This document shows, in pieces, positions 17,689 through 25,679 of a DNA stretch of 33,970 nt (position 1 is the stretch's first letter; each line of letters begins with the position of its first letter). Both the position numbers and the translations under genes were made by a program. The stretch is from assembly GCA_028684095.1 (NCBI GenBank), contig JAQUGQ010000015.1, forward strand, positions 1 through 33,970, read 5' to 3'. Under the pieces are notes generated by a model, which was not told where the DNA came from, ran no database searches, and saw only the letters and a list, made by a program, of their open reading frames with translations. This DNA comes from Clostridia bacterium. GTDB lineage: Bacteria > Bacillota > Clostridia > TANB77 > CAG-465.

Positions 17689-18255
17689 ATGTTTGATAGA
17701 ATAGTTGTGGATAAAATTCAAAATGAAATTGAAATAAGAAGTAAAAGTCCTGATAACTTTTATGGTATAGGGGTTTATTACCATATAAAAGCGGTAGAAA
17801 AAAGTGCTATATATTTAGCAAAAATATATGGAGCAGATATTGAAATAGTTCAATTAGCAGCACTATTACATGACATTGCATCTATTACTAAAAAAGAATA
17901 CACAGAAAAACATCATATATATGGAGCAGAAATTGCAGAGAAATTATTGAAAGAATTAAATTATCCAATAGAAAAAATAGAATTAATAAAAAAATGCATA
18001 TTGAATCATAGAGGTAGTGTATTAGTGGAAAAAACTACTAAAGAGGAAATATGTGTAGCTGATGCAGATGCAATGGCACATTTTGATATGTTACCAGCAT
18101 TATTTAATATGGTATATAGACAAATGGAACTTTCAATAGATGAAGGAGCAAAATATTTAAAAAATAAATTAACGAGAAGTTATAATAAATTAACTAATGA
18201 AACTAAAGAATTATATGCAGAAAAAATTAAAAGTGTAATGAGTATATTTGAATAG
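17689..18255 (+). CDS. HD-domain hydrolase
   Basis: This 188-residue cytosolic protein is a single HD domain. Likely metal ligands are H32 (YYHIKAVEKSA), H61-D62 (LLHDIASITKK), H75/H76 (EKHHIYGAEIAE), H107 (LNHRGS) and D125/D127 (VADADAMAHF). The pattern fits nucleotide or phosphomonoester hydrolases of the HD superfamily; the substrate is unknown. It is unrelated in detail to the HD proteins at 9.3 and 32.6 kb, yet occupies the same kind of single-gene module behind a repeat copy. TAGGAGA precedes the start. Confidence 0.87.
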   Translation: MFDRIVVDKIQNEIEIRSKSPDNFYGIGVYYHIKAVEKSAIYLAKIYGADIEIVQLAALLHDIASITKKEYTEKHHIYGAEIAEKLLKELNYPIEKIELIKKCILNHRGSVLVEKTTKEEICVADADAMAHFDMLPALFNMVYRQMELSIDEGAKYLKNKLTRSYNKLTNETKELYAEKIKSVMSIFE

Positions 18256-18274
18256 TTAATTTGTTAGTTATTTT

Positions 18275-18312
18275 GCAGTTACTTATGTGAAAATTGTGGG
18301 CACAAACTTAAA
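18275..18312 (+). repeat. Degenerate array repeat
   Basis: GCAGTTACTTATGTGAAAAT followed by TGTGGGCAC keeps the order of the ACAGTTAC and GTGG-GACAC boxes but is decayed. It precedes the small membrane protein module, as expected for this array. Nothing else is recognisable between 18256 and 18459. Confidence 0.4.
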
Positions 18313-18459
18313 ATAAAAACAAACATAATTACTACTATCAATTATTTTAACAATTTTACTTTAAAAGTACCGCAACGAGTAAAGGAGTAAATTTTAATAA
18401 TTTTACATTTATTTTATAAAATTAGGTTTTTACAAGTTTTTTTGTTTCTAATATTTGTG

Positions 18460-18488
18460 TTGATTATTACAGCAATATGTTATATAAT
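18460..18488 (+). promoter_or_regulatory. Promoter of the small membrane protein gene
   Basis: TTGATT (18460-18465), 17 bases and TATAAT (18483-18488), followed by AAAAGGAG and an ATG at 18512. Confidence 0.7.
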
Positions 18489-18511
18489 TTAATAAATGAA
18501 AAGGAGTAAAT

Positions 18512-18727
18512 ATGAAAAGAATAAAAGGGTATATTATAATTATAGCTTTATGGATATTTTGGTTTTTGCTAAATACTATTTATTATATTTTGAATGTTTT
18601 AGGATTATATCCAATTAATGATGGAGTTATTTTAGATGTATTTATGATAACAAAGACAATATTAATCGCAATAACAATTCTATATCTGATTGTGTATACT
18701 GCAGTTAAAATTAAAAATAATAAATAA
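18512..18727 (+). CDS. Small two-helix membrane protein
   Basis: The 71-residue product is mostly two hydrophobic helices (about residues 6-29 and 42-64) with a short loop containing YPINDGV, and positive residues at both ends (MKRIKGY, KIKNNK). The AAGGAG site is good and it has its own promoter, so expression is likely. No family is recognised. Similar small membrane proteins in mobile DNA can be toxins, immunity proteins or membrane-protein partners, but nothing here decides between these. Confidence 0.6.
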   Translation: MKRIKGYIIIIALWIFWFLLNTIYYILNVLGLYPINDGVILDVFMITKTILIAITILYLIVYTAVKIKNNK

Positions 18728-18820
18728 ACATACAAATTGAATATTAAGAAATGAAATAATAGAGGGAGCTGTATAGGAAATAATTTCCACATTAATTTAG
18801 AATAAAAAAGTAGCAAAATT

Positions 18821-18862
18821 AAAAACTGATATGTGGAAACTTTTCCAAATATCAGTTTTTTC
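18821..18862. terminator. Bidirectional terminator
   Basis: AAAACTGATATGTGGAAA pairs with TTCCAAATATCAGTTTT, followed by TTTTTCT on the + strand and preceded by A-runs for the minus strand. It lies between the convergent small membrane gene and the FGE-like gene. Confidence 0.75.
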
Positions 18863-18909
18863 TAGAATTTTAAAAAATGTGTATCAATAAGTATAAAAAT
18901 CTGAAAATA

Positions 18910-19851
18910 TTAAGGTAGTATTCCACGAAAATGTGTCCAAAAACTTGATATAGATCCAGTATCGAGCATAACAGAGGGGTAACAGATGTCAGTGCTACCA
19001 TAAAGCACCCCGCCGAAGCCTATACTATCGTATACATCATCAGTCCGACTGATATTGCGATAGAACGCGGGATAGTTGTAACTATAATCGTAGAACGAGC
19101 CACCACGACAGGCTGTTCGTTCTGTTCCAAAACTTTCCTGTGTCCATCTCCAGACACAACCAGCGAGACCGTATAACCCACCTACCATGTATTCGGGTTT
19201 TGCTCCGGTTTTTAAGAGCTTGCCTTCTTCGTTGTTGTAGTAATTTCCCAAATGATTTGAGTTTTTTACTACTTCCCAGAAAGTTGCTATTTCCCTGTCG
19301 ATTAAGGATTGGCAGGCATAATCCCAAAGTTCTCCATACTCTATACAGAATTTAATGCCATCTTTAAACGTATCAGCGTATTTCTTTGATTCGCGGACTA
19401 CATCTGTTTTATTGGACGAATCTTCATAACAAATGTTTACCCACGGATCTGCACTAGGCACGAATTTTGCGATTTCTTGTTTGCCTTTATTTCCTTTGGA
19501 TGCGGGGAATGTCGCCATATAAAAGCCACCGTACATCCGGATAAAATCATGAATTGCTTCAAGTTCCGGAGTTACTTCCTCATGGAAGTGTTCTCTGCCA
19601 AATGTATCTTCGTCCAAGTTAAGTCTACCAAAGCTGTTTTCGATTATTTCATCTGATACAGGAACCCAAGTAAAATAGCTTCCGTCAGCTTTGTTTTTAA
19701 TCAAAAACTGGCCTGGTGCGATATCGAAAACTCTTTTGAAGCCCGGAAAAACCGGAATGCCGCTTGCTTCTTTGATTTCGATTTCCTCGCTGTTGTTGAT
19801 AATACCTTCAATTGCAAACTTTTTGTGAGTGATTTTTACTGTTTTCAACAT
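18910..19851 (-). CDS. FGE/C-type-lectin domain protein, DGR-target-like, GC-rich
   Basis: This 313-residue protein has the formylglycine-generating-enzyme/C-type-lectin fold used by DGR variable proteins. Examples are FTWVPVSDE (near 60), GGFYMATFPAS (near 112), VWRWTQES (near 234), and the variable-type segment CRGGSFYDYSYNYPAFYRN ending GFGGVLY (near 248-286). No signal peptide or membrane segment is present. About 29 residues follow where such domains normally end; the DNA there shares GTAGCACTGAC with the 3' end of the pilin-FGE gene, where that TAG is the stop. So the tail probably comes from a frameshift. The gene is visibly richer in GC than all neighbours, implying transfer. An AGGAGG site precedes the ATG. 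Confidence 0.8.
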   Translation of the reverse strand: MLKTVKITHKKFAIEGIINNSEEIEIKEASGIPVFPGFKRVFDIAPGQFLIKNKADGSYFTWVPVSDEIIENSFGRLNLDEDTFGREHFHEEVTPELEAIHDFIRMYGGFYMATFPASKGNKGKQEIAKFVPSADPWVNICYEDSSNKTDVVRESKKYADTFKDGIKFCIEYGELWDYACQSLIDREIATFWEVVKNSNHLGNYYNNEEGKLLKTGAKPEYMVGGLYGLAGCVWRWTQESFGTERTACRGGSFYDYSYNYPAFYRNISRTDDVYDSIGFGGVLYGSTDICYPSVMLDTGSISSFWTHFRGILP

Positions 19852-19881
19852 AGTTTTTCCTCCTGTTCTATTTGTTTTATT

Positions 19882-19905
19882 TTTCGGAGGCTTATGCCCC
19901 CGAAA
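19882..19905 (-). promoter_or_regulatory. Leader hairpin of the FGE-like gene
   Basis: TTTCGGGGGC-ATAA-GCCTCCGAAA on the minus strand is a 10-base stem with one G-T pair, in the 5' leader about 30 bases before the ATG. No T-run follows, so it is a stabilising or regulatory hairpin rather than a terminator. Confidence 0.5.
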
Positions 19906-19939
19906 TTTTCGAGAGCATTTAAAATTTACTCATATTATA

Positions 19940-19968
19940 ATTATATCATAAAATTAATCTAATGTCAA
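19940..19968 (-). promoter_or_regulatory. Promoter of the FGE-like gene
   Basis: On the minus strand TTGACA (19963-19968) and TATAAT (19940-19945) are 17 bases apart, with a ~85-base leader to the start codon. The promoter is in AT-rich DNA like the neighbours, while the coding region is not. Confidence 0.8.
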
Positions 19969-20140
19969 TATTTATGTAAACTCACCAGCCATGTCTGATT
20001 TTTAGACTAAAAATTCCGAAATGCTAGGCTTTAATGGAAAGCAATTAATCAAAATTAACAAATCAGTAAAAAAATATTATATAACTACTGAAATGAGAAA
20101 TATATTGTATATAGTTTGTTTAACTAAATTGGAAATAAAT

Positions 20141-20598
20141 AAAGATAAAATTGAATCAAAATATAGTTTTAAACATCTGATTTTAGAAGATAGATATATT
20201 ATTGAAATGTTATACACAAGTAAATTTTCAAAAAACTTTATTTCTACCTTTTTAAATAAAAATAGGAGTACAATATGCCTGATGAAATAAAAGAAAACAA
20301 GGTAATAACTCATTTTCAAGGCGACAGTATAATAGGTCAAAGGGTTGGAAAAAATAATACATTACTTACATTTGCTAATCCAGCAAATCAATTTTTAATA
20401 GTTTTAAGATCAAAGAATAAGACAGCAGATTCGACTGTTAATACGTTAAATATTTTAGAAAATAAAATACCTAATTTAAACGAAATAATGGAAAATATAT
20501 TATTTGATAATGGCCTAGAATTTAGCAAAATAAATGAGATTTTGTTAGTGGATATTATGGATAAATTATTAGAAAGAGTGTGTTGCATTTTTTTCTAA
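20141..20598 (+). pseudogene. IS30-family transposase remnant
   Basis: The first part, in frame from about 20141 to 20290, reads SFKHLILEDRYIIEML and NRSTIC, the N-terminal HTH of IS30 transposases. A different frame from 20275 continues with GDSIIGQRVGKNNTLLTFAN, RSKNKTADSTVNTL and ILFDNGLEFSK, the DDE catalytic core up to the second aspartate (FDNG). The middle of the protein and the C-terminus are missing. So this is an internally deleted, frameshifted and truncated relic. No intact terminal repeats were identified. The gap 19969-20140 holds no other gene that I can support. Confidence 0.75.
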
Positions 20599-20674
20599 AA
20601 TGATATATAATTATAAATAATTACAAATATTGTCTAATTAGAATATATTTTTAAAATTTTAGGAGGTAAAATTT

Positions 20675-21544
20675 ATGAATGATAATAAACCACCATTTAT
20701 GATTTTAATACCATTTATGTTAATAGGCATATTATTATTAATAATAGGAGCTAATAACATATACACAACTAATTTAAAGACTAAAGATTATGTTGCTGTT
20801 GATGGTAAATTTATCAAAAGTTCTATTTACTCAAATAATAGTGATGAAACAACATATAAATTAACATATTCATATGTTGTAAATAATCAAGAGTATTATA
20901 TATCAACTGATTATGGAACATCAAGTGTTCCGAAAGTTGGAAGTACAAAGACTATTAAGTATGATATGAATAATCCAGAACAAGCAATACTAAGTGGATT
21001 TGGCACAAACGAGTTTCTATTATATGGAGGAATTTTATTTTTAGGAATACCATTAATAGTTATATTTAAATCAGCAGCACTTGTTGGTATAATTTTTACA
21101 TTAATGGGCTTTGGAGCATATTATATGATGTGTTCGTCAACCAATAGTCTATCTCCGATAGAAGCATTTAAAATAAATGGTTTATGGATATTAATACCAA
21201 TAATATTTATAGTGGTTGGTATATGGACTTTAATAGGACGATTATTTATGAAAAAAGAAAAATTTATAATTATTAAAATAGAAAAAATTGAAAATATAGG
21301 AACAGAAGGTAAATCTAATATTTTATTTATTGATGAAAAAATTTCAGACAATTCTTTTGTTGCAATAACTAGTAAATATTTTGTATATGAATCAAATTCA
21401 GAGAATAAATTTGTAGAAGGTAAAAAATATAAAATAAACTTATATAAATATGGAATTATGTTTGGATGCCAACCTATAACTGATATAATTCAAGCACGAG
21501 TATTAAGTTCATTTAATGATGAAGATTTTGTTGAGGAGTTGTAA
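20675..21544 (+). CDS. DUF3592-like membrane protein
   Basis: This 289-residue protein has a membrane helix near residues 8-25. A beta-rich extracytoplasmic domain (about 35-112) follows, containing a YDMNNPEQAIL segment typical of DUF3592. Three more hydrophobic helices come near 114-134, 136-151 and 166-188, then a cytoplasmic C-terminal domain with strands (IIIKIEKIENIG). The biochemical role of the family is unknown. AGGAGG precedes the start. The stop overlaps the ATG of the next membrane protein (TAATG), so the two are coupled. Confidence 0.75.
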   Translation: MNDNKPPFMILIPFMLIGILLLIIGANNIYTTNLKTKDYVAVDGKFIKSSIYSNNSDETTYKLTYSYVVNNQEYYISTDYGTSSVPKVGSTKTIKYDMNNPEQAILSGFGTNEFLLYGGILFLGIPLIVIFKSAALVGIIFTLMGFGAYYMMCSSTNSLSPIEAFKINGLWILIPIIFIVVGIWTLIGRLFMKKEKFIIIKIEKIENIGTEGKSNILFIDEKISDNSFVAITSKYFVYESNSENKFVEGKKYKINLYKYGIMFGCQPITDIIQARVLSSFNDEDFVEEL

Positions 21545-22278
21545 TGATGAAAAAAAATATTTACTATTATGAAGATGAAAAAATAAAATTATATCCATTT
21601 GTTATGTTTGGTATAGGTGTTATTGTGATGATATTTTTAACTGTATTAAAAATAAAAGATCCTAATAATTGGGCACCTTACGGATATTTAATTGCTATGT
21701 GTTTTATGTTTTTTTGGACATGGATTGCGTTCGCATTTGCATATTATATGACTATAAAACCAAGATATCTTTTTTTAAAAGAAAAGAAAGATATTTTAAA
21801 TAATGGTAATATGATAAACGGAGAAATAATTGATAATAAAAAAGAAGTAAAACTATATGTTAATGGAAAACCTGGAGCATGGAGATATTATGCCAAAATC
21901 AAATTAAATGAGGGGCTTGAAGAAAAAACATTTTGGACTCCAGAATTATTATTTAATCCTAATAACTTATTAACAAACAATGTATTAGTTTATAAATATA
22001 ATAACAAATATTATACAACAGGTTTTGAAATATCAGATAACCCAATAAATGAAAAAACAGATACAGAAAAAACAGAAAACGAAAATATTGATAATAATAA
22101 GATTTTTAAAAATCTAGGAATGAAAATTTACTTAATTGGATTTAGTTTATTTTGGTTTGGTTTTTTGATAATTTTCGATTATACAGCAATACAACAAAAA
22201 AATGTAGAATTACTTTTATTCTCATTAATTTTTTGGATTGCCGGGTTATTTGTTGTAAAAAAAATATTTAAAAATTAA
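21544..22278 (+). CDS. Membrane protein with DUF3592-like middle domain
   Basis: The 244-residue product has two N-terminal helices (about 16-36 and 43-66). A soluble middle follows with NGEIIDNKKEVKLYVNGK and LVYKYNNKYYTTGFE strands, like the extracytoplasmic part of its neighbour. After a charged TDTEKTENENIDNN linker come two C-terminal helices (about 194-212 and 219-240). The ATG overlaps the upstream stop and uses GAGGAG within the preceding gene. The pair probably forms one membrane complex; function unknown. Confidence 0.72.
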   Translation: MMKKNIYYYEDEKIKLYPFVMFGIGVIVMIFLTVLKIKDPNNWAPYGYLIAMCFMFFWTWIAFAFAYYMTIKPRYLFLKEKKDILNNGNMINGEIIDNKKEVKLYVNGKPGAWRYYAKIKLNEGLEEKTFWTPELLFNPNNLLTNNVLVYKYNNKYYTTGFEISDNPINEKTDTEKTENENIDNNKIFKNLGMKIYLIGFSLFWFGFLIIFDYTAIQQKNVELLLFSLIFWIAGLFVVKKIFKN

Positions 22279-22394
22279 AACAAACAATAAAATACAAATA
22301 TTATAAGATAAAGAGTTTTAAATACGGAGCAAAAAATTGGTAACTATATATTTTTCAGGAACAGATAACACAAAACAAATAGTGTTATAAATGT

Positions 22395-22510
22395 ATTTAA
22401 ATAGCTGTTTTAAGCTATTTAAATTCTACTAAAAAAGAAATTACAGTTACAATACAATTACCCAGGTGGAAACTGTGGAAATATAGAACTGTATGGAAAA
22501 CTTATTGTAT
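22395..22510 (+). repeat. Array repeat R6
   Basis: A 12-base perfect hairpin (ATTTAAATAGCT 22395-22406 with AGCTATTTAAAT 22413-22424) leads into TTCTACTAAAA. Then come TTACAGTTACAATACAATTACCC, interrupted direct repeats, and GGAAATATAGAACTGTATGG with AAAACTT. This arrangement is shared with R5, R7 and R9. It is followed by a hairpin and a tRNA fragment rather than a gene. Confidence 0.78.
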
Positions 22511-22527
22511 AATTTTGAATAAAAAAT

Positions 22528-22570
22528 AAGCTTGATATATAACCATTAAATGGCTAAATATTAAGCTTTT
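22528..22570 (+). terminator. Hairpin, probable terminator, within the repeat unit
   Basis: AAGCTTGATATATAACCATT pairs imperfectly with the mirror half ending ATTAAGCTTTT. The same type of hairpin with related sequence stands at the same place in R5. Confidence 0.6.
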
Positions 22571-22584
22571 ACCATATATAATTA

Positions 22585-22623
22585 TGGTCGGAGTGACAGG
22601 ACTTGAACCTGCAACCCCATGGG
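22585..22623 (-). pseudogene. tRNA-Pro 3'-end fragment (antisense)
   Basis: Read on the minus strand the sequence gives GGGGTTGCAGGTTCAAGTCC and then TGTCACTCCGACCA: a variable loop, complete T-arm, 3' acceptor strand CACTCCG, discriminator A and CCA. The acceptor sequence fits a proline tRNA. D-arm, 5' acceptor strand and most of the anticodon arm are absent, so this is not a functional tRNA. It has the look of an attachment-site remnant left by an element that integrates in the 3' end of the tRNA gene. Confidence 0.8.
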
Positions 22624-22639
22624 CTGAAAAGTATAAAAA

Positions 22640-22790
22640 AATTGATAGTGCTACAAATGGCTTGAAATAGGTGTTTGTAACTATTTTAATTTTACTAAAA
22701 GTACAGTTTTACAGTTGTTTTACAGTTACCCCTATAGACGTGGTAGACACAGTGGAAAACTTCTAGTAAAAACTAAACAGATTATGTAAA
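22640..22790 (+). repeat. Array repeat R7
   Basis: GTGCTACAAATGGCTTGAAA and a weakened AATAGC hairpin are followed by TTTTACTAAAAG. Three repeats then follow (TACAGTT, TACAGTTG, TACAGTTACCCC), with GACGTGG, GACACAGTGGAAAACTT and a TAGTAAAAACTAAA stretch. It heads the pilin-FGE module. Between R6 and R7 no gene is present, only the hairpin and the tRNA fragment. Confidence 0.78.
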
Positions 22791-22987
22791 ACATTATATA
22801 ATTAATCTAAAAAAAGATTGGATTTTGAAAAAATATATATGATAAAATTAGTACTTGAATTATTTGACATATGTCTGTAATATTAGATGAAACTATTGAT
22901 AAAAAAATAAATACATAATATAATGTAGATGATAGTTATTTATCTTGTAACTAAGCATATTTATTCGAAAGAGAAAAGGAGAAAATT

Positions 22988-24292
22988 ATGAAAAAGAAAA
23001 ACGGAATATCTTTAATAGTGTTAGTAATAACAATAATAGTTATAATAATACTAGCAGGAGCAGTGATTTTAAGTTTAGCAAATAATAATCCAATAGAACA
23101 AGCAAATGAAGCATTATTTAAAACAAATGTAGATGAATATAATTCAGAGCTTACTCTGGCTATATCCAATCAATATTTGCAGGATCAATCATTTGATCCA
23201 ACTATATTTGATAAAGAGGTATGGAATGGTGGAACTATAGGAGAAACAATAAAAAAATATATACCAAGTATAACAGTAGCAGATGGATTAAAATTTGAAA
23301 TACAAGATAGTAAGTTGGTATATGTAGGAACAAATGAAACAGAACAAGAATGGTTTACAAGTATGAGTATGACAAGTGAAGAAGAAACAGGACTTGGATT
23401 AGATGTAATAGCAACAGATAATATAACATTTAATGGAGAGGCAGCTGCATATAATAATCCGATAATACCAAAAGGATTTAAAGCAATAAATACAACTGAT
23501 GCAAGTTGGGTTAATCTAAGTACAGATTGGAATACTGGTTTAGTAATAGAAGATACTAGTGGAAATCAATTTGTATGGGTACCAGTAGATGGAACAAATG
23601 TGCCATATGCAAAGTGGTGTACAACTAATATTGCATGGAATCATGCAGATATATCTGATGATACTGTAGTAGGAGTAACTAATGAAGCAGCTCAAGTTAC
23701 AAAGTACGGTGGATTCTATATAGCAAGATATGAAGCAATGTTTGACTTTAATGGTGGAGCTTTAAGAGTAGCAAGTAAACCATCTACAAATAAAACAACT
23801 ACAGACTGGAGAGCAACAAGAACGGAAGCATATAACGGATACTTATGGAACTATATAAATTACACAGATGCTAAATCATATGCAGAAAACATGGATACAC
23901 ATTATGCATATGATACATCTAAAGTAATAACAACATTAGTATCTGGAACTCAGTGGGATACAGTTTTAAAATGGATCCAAAATTCAGGTAAAAGTGTAAT
24001 AGATAGTAGAACTTGGGGAAATTACAGTGATTCAATATTTCCAGCAAACGTAGCAGGATTTGCAAGTTTACAAATATCTGGATTCAGTGAAAACTGGAAA
24101 GCAAATAACATATATAATATAGCTGGAAACACATTAAAATGGACAAGTGAAATATATAGCTCTAGCCGTGTCTTTCGTGGAGGCAGTTTCTTTCATAGTG
24201 GCAGTAGCGGTCCTGCTGCTTACCGCAGCTACGATCCAGTTACGAATGTCCGCAACAATCTAGCCTTCCGTCCCAGTCTTTATATATTGTAG
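22988..24292 (+). CDS. Prepilin-like protein with C-terminal FGE/C-lectin variable domain (DGR target)
   Basis: This 434-residue protein starts like a type IV prepilin: KKKNG then ISLIVLVITIIVIIILAG, with the G-I processing site at residues 6-7 but V instead of the usual E5. A ~110-residue pilin-like region follows, then an FGE/C-type-lectin domain (FVWVPVDG near 197, GGFYIARYEAM near 239, LKWTSEIYSSS near 379). The last ~45 residues (SRVFRGGSFFHSGSSGPAAY to FRPSLYIL) look like a DGR variable region. The DNA there is clearly GC-richer, with AGC, TAC, GAT and AAC codons where template adenines would be mutated. It is probably a surface pilus tip or adhesin. No reverse transcriptase or template repeat is nearby. 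AAGGAG precedes the start. Confidence 0.85.
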   Translation: MKKKNGISLIVLVITIIVIIILAGAVILSLANNNPIEQANEALFKTNVDEYNSELTLAISNQYLQDQSFDPTIFDKEVWNGGTIGETIKKYIPSITVADGLKFEIQDSKLVYVGTNETEQEWFTSMSMTSEEETGLGLDVIATDNITFNGEAAAYNNPIIPKGFKAINTTDASWVNLSTDWNTGLVIEDTSGNQFVWVPVDGTNVPYAKWCTTNIAWNHADISDDTVVGVTNEAAQVTKYGGFYIARYEAMFDFNGGALRVASKPSTNKTTTDWRATRTEAYNGYLWNYINYTDAKSYAENMDTHYAYDTSKVITTLVSGTQWDTVLKWIQNSGKSVIDSRTWGNYSDSIFPANVAGFASLQISGFSENWKANNIYNIAGNTLKWTSEIYSSSRVFRGGSFFHSGSSGPAAYRSYDPVTNVRNNLAFRPSLYIL

Positions 24293-24300
24293 CACTGACC
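24150..24300 (+). repeat. Candidate DGR variable region and flanking 3' element
   Basis: The GC-rich 3' end of the pilin-FGE gene stands out in the AT-rich background. It ends with CTTTATATATTGTAGCACTG, where TAG is the stop. GTAGCACTGAC recurs at the equivalent place of the minus-strand FGE gene (18988-18998). A matching template repeat was not seen in this window. Confidence 0.6.
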
Positions 24301-24392
24301 ACTGAAAATACACTGGCAAGGGCACAATAGTAATTTGAGTAGAGATAGAATAAATATGTAACAAATCAAGATAAAATAATAGAATGGACGGG

Positions 24393-24541
24393 TTTCAAAT
24401 AAAGTAACGCTTCATGTGAAGCCCGCATAGAAATTTTTTGGTAGTATGCCAAAAAAATTCTAGCGGGATACCCCTAGCGGGATACCCCTAGCGGGATACC
24501 CCTAGCGGGGTAGCTAACGGTAATTTTTTTACCGTAGCTAC
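24393..24541 (+). repeat. Structured region with 14-bp tandem repeats
   Basis: Three tandem copies of TAGCGGGATACCCC (24461-24474, 24475-24488, 24489-24502) are followed by a partial TAGCGGGG. They lie between an AATTTTTTGG/CCAAAAAAATT hairpin (24432-24459) and a GTAGCTAACGGTA/TACCGTAGCTAC hairpin (24510-24541). A GCTTCA/TGAAGC stem and CGGGTTTC/GAAGCCCG pairing lie just before (24390-24426). The block sits between the DGR-type gene and the RsgA-like gene. It could be terminator structure, DGR target structure or a regulatory leader. Confidence 0.7.
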
Positions 24542-24635
24542 TTCGAGAGAGAGGATTTTTTATAAAAATATTATAAAAAAATTTAATTTCTTGTTAATTA
24601 GATAAATCAAACTAAATTAATAGGGGGATATGAAG

Positions 24636-25679
24636 ATGAATATAAAAAAATATGGATTTAAAGACAGTTTGGTTAAAAGTAAAACAAATGAAATACCAGC
24701 TAGAATAATAACAACTTATAGAGATAGGTATGAAATAATATGTGATAAAGGAAAAGGATTTGCAAAATTAAAAACTGGAAGTTATTATAATAATCCTAAT
24801 TCAATTTATCCAACAATAGGGGATTTTGTTTTAATAGATTGGAATGATAATGGTGATAGCAGAATAATAGAAACATTAAAAAGAGAAAGTTCTTTTTCAA
24901 GAGTTGATCCATCATCAGATAGACAACATGAGCAACTTATTGCTGCTAATTTTGATTATGTGTTTATTATGCAGTCATTAAATAGTAACTATAATTTGCA
25001 GAGAATAGAGAGATATTTAACTCTTAGCTGGCAATCAGGAGCTATACCTGTAATTATACTTACAAAATGTGATTTAGTAGAAAATTATGAAAAATATTTA
25101 TTAGAAGTAGAAAGTATAGCAATAGGTGTAAATGTATATGCAATAAGTTGTAAAACAGGATATGGTATTGAAAATTTGAAAAGGTATTTTAAACAAGGGA
25201 ACACTCTTGTGTTTTTAGGTTCTTCAGGAGTTGGAAAATCAACTTTAGTAAATACTTTAATTGGTACAAAAATTATGCAGACAAGTGAAATTAGAGAGGA
25301 TGATTCAAGAGGCAGACATACTACAACTAATAGACAATTGATTATGTTACCGAATGGAACAATGATTATAGATACTCCTGGTATGAGAGAACTTGGTATG
25401 TGGGATGTTTCAGAAGGACTTGATAAAACTTTTCAAGATGTAGAAAAACACCTAGGGAAATGTAAATTTTCAGATTGTTCACATATTAATGAGCTAGGAT
25501 GTAGAATATTGGAAGCTATTGAACAAGGAGAATTATCAAGGGATAGATTTAGTTCATATATGAAATTAAGAAATGAAGCTAAATATAATAATGATAGTGA
25601 AAATTATTTAAAAGAAAAAAATAAAAAGTTTAAAGAAATTTCAAAATATAATAAAAATAATAAAACAAACAAAAACTAG
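24636..25679 (+). CDS. rsgA: RsgA-family ribosome-associated GTPase
   Basis: This circularly permuted GTPase of about 347 residues assists maturation of the 30S subunit. An N-terminal OB-fold part (about 18-85) is followed by G4 TKCDL (143-147), G5 AISCKTG, G1 GSSGVGKST (195-203), the switch region RGRHTT, G3 DTPGM (246-250), and the C-terminal zinc knuckle C276, C281, H283, C289. All motifs are intact and the length is typical. The start at 24636 suits AGGGGGAT; ATG 24630 is too close to it. It lies in an accessory array, so it may be a second copy beside a core rsgA, which cannot be judged here. Confidence 0.9.
   Translation: MNIKKYGFKDSLVKSKTNEIPARIITTYRDRYEIICDKGKGFAKLKTGSYYNNPNSIYPTIGDFVLIDWNDNGDSRIIETLKRESSFSRVDPSSDRQHEQLIAANFDYVFIMQSLNSNYNLQRIERYLTLSWQSGAIPVIILTKCDLVENYEKYLLEVESIAIGVNVYAISCKTGYGIENLKRYFKQGNTLVFLGSSGVGKSTLVNTLIGTKIMQTSEIREDDSRGRHTTTNRQLIMLPNGTMIIDTPGMRELGMWDVSEGLDKTFQDVEKHLGKCKFSDCSHINELGCRILEAIEQGELSRDRFSSYMKLRNEAKYNNDSENYLKEKNKKFKEISKYNKNNKTNKN

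Noticed and set aside
19082-19355. Arg/Cys-rich frames opposite and within the FGE-like gene
   Set aside because: They are antisense or out-of-frame shadows of the GC-rich coding region.
20021-20140. N-terminal extension of the IS30-like frame as a separate gene
   Set aside because: No ribosome site and no recognisable protein features before the HTH segment.
22585-22623. Functional tRNA gene
   Set aside because: Only the T-arm, 3' acceptor strand and CCA are present; the D-arm, anticodon arm and 5' strand are missing.
18910-24300. A complete DGR cassette with reverse transcriptase and template repeat
   Set aside because: No reverse transcriptase motif (YxDD) or template repeat matching either variable region was seen in the window; only target-like genes are present.
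24461-24510. Tandem 14-bp repeats as a CRISPR array
   Set aside because: The copies are contiguous, with no spacers, and no cas genes are in the window.
24390-24541. T-box riboswitch ahead of the GTPase gene
   Set aside because: No T-box consensus (AGGGTGGNACCGCG) and no specifier stem-loop could be found; the downstream gene is not an aminoacyl-tRNA synthetase or amino-acid gene.
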